Part shown: positions 22,151 to 36,520 of the stretch, in pieces
Numbering within the stretch: the stretch's first letter is position 1
Layout: every line of letters begins with the position of its first letter
NCBI GenBank assembly: GCA_949358305.1
Contig: OX442319.1
Location: forward strand, 9,178,001 to 9,238,000
Source of the DNA: Strigamia acuminata
Lineage: Eukaryota > Arthropoda > Chilopoda > Geophilomorpha > Linotaeniidae
Reading direction: 5' to 3'
Length of the DNA: 60,000 nucleotides
Notes under the pieces: generated by a model
Databases searched by the model: none
Seen by the model: the letters and a program-made list of their open reading frames with translations, nothing else
Told to the model about the DNA's origin: nothing
Program-made: the position numbers and the translations under genes

Positions 22151-23850
22151 GCGCCGAGTTGACTCATACTGGTACCTAATTGTACCTTGAATAAAACACG
22201 CAAAACAAAGACAAAATTGGATGTTTTTGTCGAAAACTAAACACATTTATTGATTATTTTAGCATGAAATGATTTATTTTTACCAAAAATAATATTAAAT
22301 GAAAGAAATTGTGCATGAAAATAACCGGTAACAGATACCAGTGCATTTTTAAAAATTAATGATAAGAAACAATCCACTTGAGTTTGTCATGTTTTGACAG
22401 TGAAATAGGTGGGGAAAGCAGTGTCTGCGCAGAACGTGTGCGCAGTGTGCGGCAATTGATCTCTATTCCTTCATGTGTGTTTGTGTTTGTGCAGAGACCA
22501 CAATCACCTCAGTGCATTCATTTTTATTTTATGAAATAGATATTATATTATTTTTATTATCATTTTATGTCATCAGCAGTTTTAAGATGTGTGACTTCTT
22601 TGAGGAGGTCAAGGTCAAGTTGTCAGCATCATGAAGGATACATATCAGCATGGCTATCATGTTAATGTCAAGTTGATAAGACATTTCAATAGTGTGAAAT
22701 GCTAAAGAAAACTTCACTTTTGATTAGAAAATAAATTTAGAAATAAAGTTGAGTGTTCGGACAGACGTCGCGTGGTCAGGGAAGGACTACATGTCGCTGG
22801 ATGCAACACACACGTAAGGAAACAAACAAGAAGTATTATCTGCATTCAAAAATCAAAATATTTTGTGCTTTACTTCAATTTTAAAACAAAAATGACATCA
22901 TTTCCTGTTTAAACCCATGTTAAAACTTAAAATACACTTAAACTAAAATTGATACAGTAGAACATCGATTATTGGAACGTCGGTTAAGCAAACGACCGGT
23001 TATCCGAACGAATAGTTTAGATAATCGTCGCTCTACTGTAAATACAAATCGTTAAGTTTGTCACCAAAGGCATTTCGATCTTTCGATCATCATAAATTAA
23101 TATTGACATCTACAAAGTTCATTTTTGATTATAATTTGTGAATATTACATTTTTATTCCATTAATGTCTCATGGTGTCAACACTCAAGTGTTGTTAGGGC
23201 GCCAATTGGTACTTGTAAATTGTTGAAATTGATTAGTTGATTGATGTAATTTTCGGCAGGTGTTTTCAACAGCGTCTATGGAAACTGCTGGGATTTTGAT
23301 GAACGTTTTTTTAAAAAAATTTTTTAAAAAAAATTGAGAATTTTTTTTGTCATTTTAAATTTCCGTGTTTGACTAATACTCATTGACAAGTTTGGTAATT
23401 ATTGACGGAAATGATACAGGAACTGATTCTGTGTATGGCATTGCGGCTCGATTGCAATGCATCGATTTGAAGCTCAATCTAGTGAGAGTTAGACGTAAAA
23501 ACGATTTGAATTACATTTAACAGATGGCGCGCATGTACGGTATAACATTTTGCGTTCCGATTTGATTTGTTAGCGCCAACTGGTAACTGAAAGGTTTACA
23601 AATTTGAGATACATTGTGTAATGTTATTCTGTACCTGGTTCCATCGTCTTCTCTTTTTAAATATAATAAACTGATTAAAATTATTAAAATTTATTTACAC
23701 TTACTTATTTCTTGAAATTTGTTTTATACTACAATAAATCTTGGCAAATCTATAGAAATCAATACAAAAAATGAAAAGCCTACGGTATCATACTGTAGCT
23801 TGACATCCATAAGAATTCTAGGAAGTGCGGAAAAATTCTCGGAAATACAG
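22151..23850. other. Intergenic stretch upstream of l(2)gl
   Basis: AT-rich, no supported exon. Apart from the 84-bp MITE at 22955-23038 I see no structured element. Confidence 0.4.
22955..23038. mobile_element. 84-bp pogo/Tigger-like MITE
   Basis: Ends cagtagaacatcgattattg and the complement of cagtagagcgacgattatc, flanked by TA on both sides (22953-22954 and 23039-23040). The sequence is close to the terminal CAGTAGAAYCTCGATTATCCG of pogo/Tigger elements and its size matches the human MADE1 MITE. Central gaccggttatccgaacg is also family-like. Confidence 0.85.
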
Positions 23851-24257
23851 GAAAACTATTAAAATCCTTCAAAATCTATTGAAATCGTTCAAAATCTATT
23901 GAAATCATTCAAAGCCTATTGAAATCATTCAAAATGTATTGAAATCATTCAAAATGTATTAAAATCCTTCAAAATCTATAGAAATCCTTTAAAATGTATT
24001 GAAATCCTTTAAAATGTATTGAAATCCATTAAATTCCATCAAAAACTATTGAATCCATCAAAATCTATTGAATTCCTTCAAAATCTACTGAATTCCTTCA
24101 AAATCTACTGAATTCCTTCAAAATCTACTGAATTCCTTCAAAATCTACTGAATTCCTTCAAAATCTACTGAATTCCTTCAAAATCTACTGAATTCCTTCA
24201 AAATCTACTGAATTCCTTCAAAGTCTACTGAATTCCTTCAAAATCTACTGAATTCCA
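23850..24257. repeat. 20-bp minisatellite
   Basis: From about 24059 eleven copies of ctgaattccttcaaaatcta are almost identical; upstream to 23850 the copies are older and diverged (attgaaatcattcaaaatc). The gradient suggests recent expansion at one end. Confidence 0.9.
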
Positions 24258-24383
24258 ACCCAACCCACTAATTTCTCCAAACAAAACCAAATCCAAAAAC
24301 CAAACTTTCCTATAAAAATCAGCACAAACCACTCAAAACTCCACAAATTCCTTCAAATCAGGGATTTTATATACAGAGTGAAA

Positions 24384-24431
24384 CCATGGCATCGTCGTTG
24401 CTACGTAACATTAGCGACAACGATGCCATCT
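24384..24431. repeat. Short perfect-armed hairpin
   Basis: atggcatcgtcgttgc pairs with gcgacaacgatgccat across a loop of about 13 bases with one mismatch. The preceding tatacagagtgaaac resembles a mariner end, so it may be the remnant of a MITE. Confidence 0.6.
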
Positions 24432-24825
24432 GAGTGGCGTCAATGCAGTTTTATAGCTAAACACAACAGTCTCCATACCAACCAAACCCAAAATCACAAA
24501 TTATTTCCAACCTCCTCCAAAAAGCACAAACTTTCAAACCAAAAATCCAAATCCACGTGCAACCTCCCAAGCCACACTTTACCACTTCCCACAAGCGTAC
24601 TTTGTCGCCCTCTCGTGCAAACACTCACAACCAAAACAACATTACCTATTCCCAATTAAGTCATTCAACATAATTCGTGTTAATACGCGCCAATAAGTGC
24701 GATTTAAAACGGGTTTTCGGGCTGGCGAAAACGGGGTTTGTAAACACAGGTTTTAATTTCGTTTTATATTTGACAAACAGATCAAATTAGTAAGCGGAAG
24801 GAGGTGGGTCGGCGAAAGTGCTTAC

Positions 24826-24910
24826 CGCCTACATCCTCGCTGGTTTGTGTTTCATTCACAAAAGCTTTTCTCAATGGGCGCCTTTTACGCACGATCTTTG
24901 ACATAATCAT
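24826..24910 (-). CDS. Possible orphan first coding exon
   Basis: On the minus strand ATG at 24910-24908 opens 28 codons (MIMSKIVRKRRPLRKAFVNE...) that end at a consensus donor, GGCG/GTAAGC. Composition is more gene-like than the surroundings. No partner exon was found; it is out of phase with l(2)gl exon 1. Treat as a candidate only. Confidence 0.2.
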
Positions 24911-26976
24911 CTTGTTCGCTTCCGGTGAACGTCTTGTCACCCAGGAAACCAAAAAAACACTTGAAATCAAGAAAACAAGCAAAAAAATAGCAAATTTTAG
25001 GTTAATTGGGAGTTTGATGGATGCGGCATGATGAGTTATTTCAAAGAAAAATTAGTTCTAATTGATTGGGAGTAGTTGTGAAGTGGAAAATGGAAAAAAT
25101 CTATTGAGTGTTCAGCCCACTGGTGGCGGTGTATTCATTACTCCAAACACCTTTTCCTTGCTAATTAAAAAACAGATTGGTATTAATTCAATGAAGAAAT
25201 AATTGTACTTCATTTTTTTTTGAATAAATAAGGGGAAAAAAATGTAATGATTGCAACAACAACATAATACGTTTGAGATGGATTAAATAATATTGGAATA
25301 ATGTTACAATGGTGAAATAAATGTTTCAGAATGTCCAAAAATAACAATTAACGTTGAAAAATGTTAAAAAAGAAGTTGATAAACGTCTAGAAACATCTAA
25401 ATACGTTAAAATAATCTTAAAATTCAACGTACAACAATGTAAAAACCGTGAAATAATGTCACCACAATGTAATAAAAAATAAAAAAATTGGCTTCCCCTC
25501 GAAAACCCCGCATTCGTCAAGGTCATCGCTGACTATTAATCAGCGATAAACTGCAAAACACCGCCCGCTCAGCATCGGGTAGGCTTCCCCATGCAATTTT
25601 TCAAAACTCCCATTCCCATCATCTTTTGTATTTTCCCCTTCATCGTTTGCATCACCAATCAACATGTTTACAACTTGTTCTCTGACGTCATCCGCAGATG
25701 CGTCGCCATGACAACATCATAGCAAAGCTACCCTTGCAGCTCACACACAGTGGCACCGAGCCGGAGAAGCGGAGAATGTAGGCTTATCTTCTTGGCATTC
25801 AGACGGCTAAAATAAACCTTCGGACTCGAAATGAACACGACTATTATACAGGAATGGCTCGATAGGATTACTAGTACATGATCAATCGATTCTTTAAATA
25901 GATTTAGATGTGCGAGGGAGATTTGAAGTGTTTTTCGCTTTATTTGTGTGAACTTTTGAGCAGAAGTTGCACGGGATCGGTTCATGAATCGATATCGAAG
26001 CAGTGATCTCGTCGCAAGGTCAATAACATGTGAAATGGAAAAGAAATGTGTGGGAGGTGGAGTTTTGTTGAATGGGGTTGGGATTTTTTGAAGGTTAAGG
26101 TTAAGTGCGGATGGTTTTGCGGTTGGGTTGGGAGTACAGGGAATAGATGGCGGTTCGGCAGTTAGGTTGGTGTTGTGCGGCAGGAAAAGCGTGTTCCGGT
26201 AGGTTTGATTGTTTTTAAATTAAAATTGATTTAAGGATAAAACGACGATTGGTTTTGTATAAACTGAGTTTTTTTGTTAAATTGTGATTTAATGATTAGA
26301 ATAAATATTTTTGGAAAAAATGGGTTTAATTGAACAGTACGGGAAATTGATGTCGGTTAGGCGGAACAAGGCTCGTCTTGTGCGGCAGGATCAAAATGCA
26401 GTTTCCGTAAACAACACACTTTTAGGCATTCCGTGATAATTTCTTTAAACATAAAAATTTTAACTCAATTAGTACTTTTAAATAAAAGAAAAGCTTTCTT
26501 TCCACGTAATCGATCATTTTATTAAAAATTTACAATAAAAAAAAAAGTTTTTAAAAAAAATTAAAACTCACGGAAAACCTCTTTCCCCTCGGCCGACCAA
26601 GACGCATCTTCCACGGCAAAACCAAAATCGATTTCCCGTAAACATTCCCTTAGTCAAATTCCTTCTCAAAAACATTACACAAAACACTTCCAAGAACCAA
26701 ATTTACGTAATTCTTACCTGAAACCAGCTACTCACAATAATTTTCATAATAATTTTCATAATTCCCGTCGTCGGTGATAAATAATTTGACGTACGTATTT
26801 CGCTCTCTCATCCGGAGGAAACAAATAAGGAAATTCAAACTTCCATTTTCTCTTTTAAATAGACATTAATATTTTTATTTTTTTCGTTTTTATATTATAT
26901 ATATATATAATTATATAGTCATAATAATAAATTTGCACATTCTCATTAAGTTTATAAACTTTTTTAATAATATATA
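24911..26976. other. Intergenic stretch between l(2)gl and the EGR gene
   Basis: AT-rich with scattered GC-richer patches (about 25490-25760 and 26100-26180). Open frames seen here are low complexity or lack splice support. Confidence 0.4.
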
Positions 26977-27290
26977 TACCGTACTGCCTTGATTTAACGC
27001 CGGTCGTATCTAAACGCCGGCTCCTGATTAAACGCCGGGCAAACTCAGAACGAAAAGGCAATAAACGCCGGCCTTAAATAAACGCCGGGTTTGTTTAAAC
27101 GCCGGTTTTAAACGTTTTTTAGACGAATATACGGTAATTTAACGTAAATGATTGGGTGGCGGCAGTAAAAAAACCTTTTTTTTTCGTTAGACGCCCGGCG
27201 CGAATAATCGCCGGGCTTTGAATAATCGCCGGAGGGGTCGACTTGGAAAAGTAAATAAACGCCCCGGCGTTAAATCGAGGCAGTACGGTA
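26977..27290. mobile_element. TACCGTA-type MITE with GCCGG repeats
   Basis: 314 bp with ends taccgtactgccttgattta and the complement of taccgtactgcctcgattta. The interior contains about ten copies of a/taaacgccgg or aatcgccgg, directly and inverted, spaced irregularly. Flanked by TA microsatellite, so the target duplication cannot be read. No coding capacity. Confidence 0.8.
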
Positions 27291-27552
27291 TATATATATA
27301 TAATATAATGTATATATATTTATATTTATTTACGATTCACACACAAATTCCATTAAGACGATGACTAGCAACTCCCCTCGTAAGAGGACTGAGAAAACAT
27401 GAAATTTTAAAAACGTAACAACAAAAAAAAAAAAAAATTAAAAATTAAAAATCCAAATATGGCACTTGAAAAAGATCAATATTTTCCACAAAAAAAAATA
27501 AAAGTAAAAATAAAATAAATATCCAATAAAAATCCACAATAAAAAAAAATCC

Positions 27553-29788
<2,236 letters not shown>

Positions 29789-31329
29789 ACTCGGTGGCGC
29801 GTGTGAGACACCTGAACACAAATAACAACAACACGAGGTGTAATCCTGCCGCGAATGAGCACAAGAAATGGGGGTGGCGGCCTGGACGTACGAATCACGT
29901 ACGAATCAACGACTGAGAAACGCGCCAGCCACAGTTTTATTTTTATGAATGAGCCACAATTGATGCGAGCATCCGTGCGTTATAAGGAAGGTGATGGCAA
30001 TCAACCAATCAGAAACATCATTAACGGAATCTCGTGACGTCAAAATGACGTCCCAAAAATAAAACAACTCACCGTTTGTTCAATTTGACACTGTCGCTTT
30101 TTTCGCCTTTAGCGGACGTAAAAACGCAAGTAAACGTCGAGAACGGGCTAGAAGGGCCCTAGAATGGCAGTAGGGATGGGAACTAGAATAAACCGCGAGA
30201 TCCTCGGGGCAGATGCATGTGCCGAGATCGTTTCAGCAACGTCACGCATATATCCATGCTAAATAAGGGCATGCAGCCGAGACTAGAACCAAGTACGTAA
30301 ACATACGGAAAAGATCGGCAGAGATTCGCTCGGATTTTATTTTTTATTCTGACGCCACTCCGAACAAGTTAAGGCGCTTAAACGGCTAAAAGTGGATATT
30401 TAATTCAAATTTTACGCTGGAAATTGTGGGGAAAGGTCGGAATAGTGTTTTTTTATTGCTAATTTTGTTTACTCGTTGTTTGTTTCGATTTAATCGATTG
30501 AATTTAGCAAAAATGAGAGGATTTTTCGTTTGGAAGAGCCAAGGGGGGTGAGTGGGAATGGCCGACATTCCGTCAGAAAAAAATATAAACTAAAAGAAAA
30601 AAAATTTTAAAAGAAAAAAAATACAAAATAAAAAGGGGATATTTTTAATGTTTATTATTACATCACGGGATTGATTATGTGTAATAAAAATGTAACTAAA
30701 TAAATAAATAAAAGTGGCGGGAATGACGTAATTGGTTAGAAAAAAGGAAAATATTGATATGAAGTACACGGAATGGACATAAATGTGTGGAAAGTAAATA
30801 GAATTGACCTTGGAACTAAAGGATAAGGCAAGGAAAGTGCCAAGAAGTTGCAAAAAAAAAAATTTAAATTAAAAAGGCGCGCGAAAAGTATTTTTTTCTT
30901 TCAGTCTAGGGGCCCTTATTTTGTGACGTCAGAATTGAAAAATACATCAAATGTGCGGAAAAAATATAATAAATATATATTTCAATTTTTTTTTTTTCAA
31001 AATAATTTTTTTTTTCAAAATGCCACGTGCGCAAGTGGCGGTATCGATATTCTTTTGTTCAAGGAACAATACACGGTAAAGCTGCACCAAATTATTAATT
31101 TGAAAAAAAAGAAAAGAAAAAAAGAAAAAAAATACACTCGACTAAACTTTTGTTGTGAGACCAGTTGCGTATATTGAGATCATAAAAAAGCAGATTGAAA
31201 ACGGGATAAGAAATTTAGAAAAAAAAAATAAAAAAAATTATTTTTTTTTCTTAAAAAAAAAATATAAATTTTTTTTACAAAATTAAAAATATTAAAATGT
31301 ATAAAAATTTAGAAAATTTTTTTTTTAAA

Positions 31330-31560
31330 AACTCACTTGTTCGTTATACTCATTCGGTCGTCGAATCCATCGATCATTAGATCTCCCGAATGAGTTTGGA
31401 GCACGGCAAAACTTCTAGTGGATGCACTGCACTTGCCAGACACCGTAGCGCGCGCCACAGGCTATTCTCAAGCTAATCCCGCTGCCATTGGTCGGTTGAA
31501 CGAGCCACGGATGGGCAGGCGCACGCTCAACGCTCACCTGTTGCTCTAACACTCAAAGCA
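31330..31560 (-). promoter_or_regulatory. Probable first exon and promoter of the EGR gene
   Basis: On the minus strand a strong donor (AACAA/GTGAGT) lies at about 31336, preceded by a GC-richer stretch with a CCAAT motif (ACCGACCAATGG, about 31480-31492). An ATG at about 31373 opens a frame that, after splicing to 29811, is out of phase with the main ORF and overlaps its start, so it would be an upstream ORF. A perfect CRE (TGACGTCA) lies further upstream at 31983-31990. Confidence 0.45.
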
Positions 31561-34500
31561 CAACAACCAAATCCACAAACGGGACAAACCAATAACACAA
31601 AACTTCGCAAAACCTTTAGTTAAGGATAATTTCACGACCCCCACTGAAGTAATTGTTCCAATAATCAAAATCACTGCATTATTGACGACCCATTACCTCT
31701 CCCCCCCAAAAAAAAAATCAATTAAAAAAGCGGGAAAATGCACCTTCAAATGTAACAGCCATTGGAACAGGAGGGAGCCACAAACAAACGATGGGCGAGG
31801 TCTGCATTCGTGACTGCACACTTGGAAATGTCGTCGCATTCGGCGGTTACTGATGAGATTCAATGAATTTCGCCCGCCATTTTTTTTTTCAAATTTAAAA
31901 AAAAAAAAAATTGTTTTAATTAAAAAATTTTCTTTTGATCTAATTCACACGATTTGGAGAACGCTTGAAAACTCAGCGCTTGTGACGTCACAGACGCACT
32001 TTTCACACCTCGATATAATTAAAAAACAACTTTTGGCGTGTAGCCGTGGCCGCCCACACCCCCTGGTCCGCGAAACAAATGCGGAAACGACGTCATCGAG
32101 ACTCTCGGCGACCTTTAGGAAAACGACCAAAGTTAAATAAAAATTGATGGATGAGTGGCGCGCGACCCGATCTGGCCCCAGGCTGGGGCGTGACCTTGCC
32201 ACACCCGCTCGCTCATCGTGGAACCAGTGGAAATGTGCGTACGTTGTGTGTGTGTGTGTGTGTGTGTGTGCCCCCCCCCCCATGCGTCCGTGCGCGAGTT
32301 CGATGTCCGATCAATAATTAAAAAGGAGAAAAAATTGGGATGATGAGAAAGGGAGATGTTTGCGATGAACCCACGCATGAACTCTTTGTTAACTCATTAA
32401 AAGCTACAACTGATTAAGCGTGATTGCAGATCTCCACTCCTTGAATACGGGGTGGGGTCGGGGAGGGGGGTGGTTTAGTCACGCACTCGGGCTGTTATCG
32501 GCGTCTCATCTCTGATTGGTGAAGTTGACGCGACGCAAGATTGGGATTATAAAATACAAATTGATGAGATTGTCGTCAGTTGTCTTGGTTTTTTTATTTT
32601 TATTTTTTGTTTTGTTGTCGATTGGTTTTTGGATTTTTGCGGCGTATTTGGTGGAGTTTATGCGATTATTTTGCGATAGTTTTTTAGGATTGCAAAGGGT
32701 TTGTTTGGTTTGGTTTGGTGGGGGTGTTGTGAAGTTGGCGATTAAAGTTGTTGTTGGGGTTTGGGATGTTGTAGATTTTGCACCAGCGAGACGAGAAGGG
32801 TTGACAAAAACGGGCCGAAGAAGAGAAGGGAGTCCAACCAACCAAATGGCCTTGTGCTCGGGGATCTTCAACGAGTTCCGGGAGGATACCCGACCTTCCA
32901 AGAAAAAAGCAAAAAAATAATAATAATAATTAAAACAAGTAAATATAAAAAACAAATTTTTTGTCAAAAGGCTTTTTATATTGGTGCTTCAAATCGCCGC
33001 CAAAGTGCGCTACTATCGCAGATTGAATCGTGACCGTGCCAAAAGACGTTTTAAAACAGAACTTTATCTTAACAATATTAAAAAACAAATTATATGGACA
33101 GATAGGAATTTTCATTTTAACAAGGTTTAGCCTGGTTTCAGAATTTAACGAACCATTTTTGATACCGAAACAATAAGAAACAATATCGAGGCGAACGTTT
33201 CGGCCGCCATGATAGTACAAAGATTCCGCCAGGTGGCTCTAGCAACACCGGAAGTTGAAACAAACACGCAAACATTCAAGTCAAGTTAAATAAAAGCCTT
33301 TAAAAAAATAAAAACGATCAACCATCATCGCACGTTGAGACTCCTCCGAGCAGTGTTGATGAAGGTCGTTACACAAAGTGCGCTTTCTTTCTAACCTCGC
33401 TCTAATTATAAGTTAACAGACAAAAGGGTTAAGCATTAATCGACTCGTCTTCCCGCCTTTTTTTGCGCGCCATCTTGGCCCTCCAGCCACAATTATTTGT
33501 TTGGTGATTTATTGGTTTCTTTGCTCGGTAATTACGCCATCTCTTGCGGGGAGGTTTGGGGGGGTGAAGCAGCGACCCCGTTCGCGCACTGCGCCGTGGC
33601 CGAGTCGACTTTGCGCGCTTAATGCAACACAGTTTCGTTATGGCCAATTTTCTTTTTCTTTTTTCTTTTAATTTGTTTTAATTTTTCGCTTCCCATGACT
33701 ACACAGCGCGTTTGATTCATTTTCGCACTTGTGGTTTGGTTTTTTATTTTTTATTTTTTAATTTATTTTTGTTTTTTTATTTTTTATTGTGTTTGATTTT
33801 GGTTTTGTGTTTTGCGTCTCAAGTTGCGGTGAAAAAAGGGATATGGAGTTGGACCCCATGGTGGTTGCCCTCGATACACATCACTTCCATAAATCACAAT
33901 TCCTCACGCGACTCCGCCCACGGTAACGCGTGCGACGCCCCGTGTTCGTTTAAAGAAATCAACATAAGTTTTTGTTGGAGATTTTTGATGGGGATGAAAT
34001 GGAAAAATAAAAAGAATGGAATATGATTATATAAATAGAAATGTTTAATTCATATATTTATTGTTTTATTAATTTTTTTTTAAATTTTTTTTTAAGTTTG
34101 TGATTTTTGCGTTTTAGGTGTTTTGGTTTATAATTTTTTTTTTAAATTTTTTAAATTTATTTTATGGGTTTTGTTTTGTGTGATAAAAAAATGGATTTTA
34201 ATTGGAAATTGCATTTTTAAACGAATTAAAAAAATTTTTTTTGGGCTACTTTTGACAAATAAAATGGGTTGTTCTTGTTCGTTATACAGTTATTGTTTTA
34301 AGTGTTTTTGAACCATTTCCATAAAGGGAAACGCAACACCCATAAAGTAATCATAAAAACATGTCTACCAGATGACCAAAAACAACTTTAGAACATTTTT
34401 AAAACTCTTAATAACATCTCTAGAATTTTTTAAAACACTTAATAACATCTCTAGAATTTTTTAAAACACTTAAAACATCTTTAGAAAATTGTAAAACTCT

Positions 34501-35689
34501 TAAAACAACTTGAAAAAATGATAAAACTCTAAAAACAAGTCAAAAATATATTTAAAGCTCTTAAAACATATCAAAAGCATTTTTAAAACAGTTTTAACAC
34601 AGTTTTAAAACAAATCTAGAACCCTAAAGCAGTTTTGAACCATTAAAACATATTAAAATTATCTCAAAACTCCAAAACCACATGTAAACCTCTTAAAACA
34701 CCTCAAAAACTCTTAAAACATCATTAACCTTCTTAAAACATCTTTAAAAATTCTCAAACCACCATTTAAAACCCTGAAAACACCTTTTAAAACTACTAAA
34801 ACAATTCAAAAACCTAAAAAAATATTTCAAAAACCTAAAAAAAAAAACATCCAAACTCTTTAACCATCTTTAAAACAAATTTCAAACTCCGAAAACATTT
34901 TCAAAACCCTTAGAACATCTTTCTCAACCATAATTACATACATTTGTTTACAAAGTGTATTTTTTAGTTTCCAGGTTGATCCGCCCATTAAACTAAAAAA
35001 AAAAAAAAAAAAAACGAAACCATTTAAAAGTTAAATGAGTTATATCTTTCAATGGAAACGCCTGCATTTGTTCAAAAATATCCTCACTATCAATTGGACA
35101 AGAATTCTTTCCTTTTATCCCATAAAAACAAAAAAACCAAAAAAGAAAAAACTTAAAAAAAAAATATTTGTTGATTTTTGTGTTAATCTTGTAATAGTTC
35201 ATGGGAAAAATGCTGATAAGTGAAGAAGATTCTTCCTCCGATGACCCCCTCACTGCCAAATTACGGGCCAAGTAGGTTCAGAGGCCCCTCCAAACAACAG
35301 GTGGGTGAGGCGACCAAGCGAAACGAACGCACGCGACCCACAATTCCGAGCGACCAACATACACATGGGAAAATAAATGATGGAAGTATTTGTTGAGGCC
35401 CGTGACGCGGCAGAAAACGAGATGTTAAATGTGGATGGAGATGGAGAGAGCGAGAGAAAGAGAGAGAGAGAGAAGGGGCACTCGATCAGAACTCTCGTGT
35501 GATCCTATTAATTTTTTCTGCCGAGTCGAGAATTGAGAACTGGCGAAACGAGTAGGTGAGAGTCATGCACTAGTAAGCGTGAAAACGAACCGAGAGAAAA
35601 GATACATAGTGGACACAGTGATGTTTAACGTTGTTGTTGTGTTAGAGCAATGTTTGTGTATAGAATTGTACAATAAATAATGTTGTGGA
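31561..35689. other. Gene-poor AT-rich intergenic region
   Basis: Holds homopolymer tracts, a (TG)n run followed by a C run at 32244-32281, degenerate aaaactcttaaaacatct-type repeats at about 34380-34920, a poly(A) run near 34995, and a GA-rich stretch at about 35440-35475. Open frames on both strands at 32506-32967 overlap each other and match nothing I recognise. Confidence 0.5.
32244..32281. repeat. (TG)n microsatellite with C run
   Basis: About 13 TG dinucleotides followed directly by 11 C. Confidence 0.95.
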
Positions 35690-36520
35690 AAATGTTTTTC
35701 AGAAATTATACACCATTTACACAACATAGAGAATGTTTTTCAACATTTTTACACCATTTACATAGCATAGAAAATGTTTTTCAACATTTTTACACCATTT
35801 ACACAACATAGAAAATGTTTTCCAACATTTTTACACCATTTACACAACATAGAGAATGTTTTTCAACATTTTTAAACCATTTACACAACAGAGAATGTTT
35901 TTCAACATTTTTACACCATTTACACAACATAGAAAATGTTTTCCAACATTTTTACACCATTTACACAACATAGAGAATGTTTTTCAACATTTTTAAACCA
36001 TTTACACAACACAGAGGATGTTTTTCAACATTTTTAAACCATTTACACAACACAGAGGATGTTTTTCAACATTTTTACACCAAAAATGTTGAAAAACATT
36101 CTCTATGTTGTGTAAACAACATAGAGAATGTTTTTCAACATTTTTACACCATTTACACACTTACAGAAAAGTTCCACAACATTCTAAGTTGCTCAGTACT
36201 ACACAACAACAATGTTAGACGCAATATTTTGTCAACATTGCTGGACAATCTTTTATAGCATTTGGTAAAAGATTCACAACGTTGATACAACAACAATGTT
36301 GTGCCCAGCAATTTTGTCAACATTGTGAATATTATTCAAACTTTTAACATCATTCACAACATTTACATAAAATCTCCACAACATTAATACAACAAAAATG
36401 TTATGTACAGCCCCACAACACTGATACAACAACAATGTATCGTACAACATTGATACAACAATACAATTTTATGTATTGATACAATAATTGTGTACTTATC
36501 AACACACTAAATGTTTTTCT
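35690..36520. repeat. 46-47 bp minisatellite with an internal inversion
   Basis: About nine copies of a unit around acaccatttacacaacatag and gaatgtttttcaacattttt. At about 36083-36150 one unit is inverted, giving a palindrome. Downstream to 36520 the units decay into caacattgatacaacaac repeats. Confidence 0.85.

Noticed and set aside
32506-32967. Overlapping frames of 134 and 153 codons on opposite strands
   Set aside because: Low complexity, no splice or family support, mutually exclusive.
35690-36520. CRISPR-like regular repeats
   Set aside because: Units are contiguous without unique spacers, and the genome is eukaryotic.
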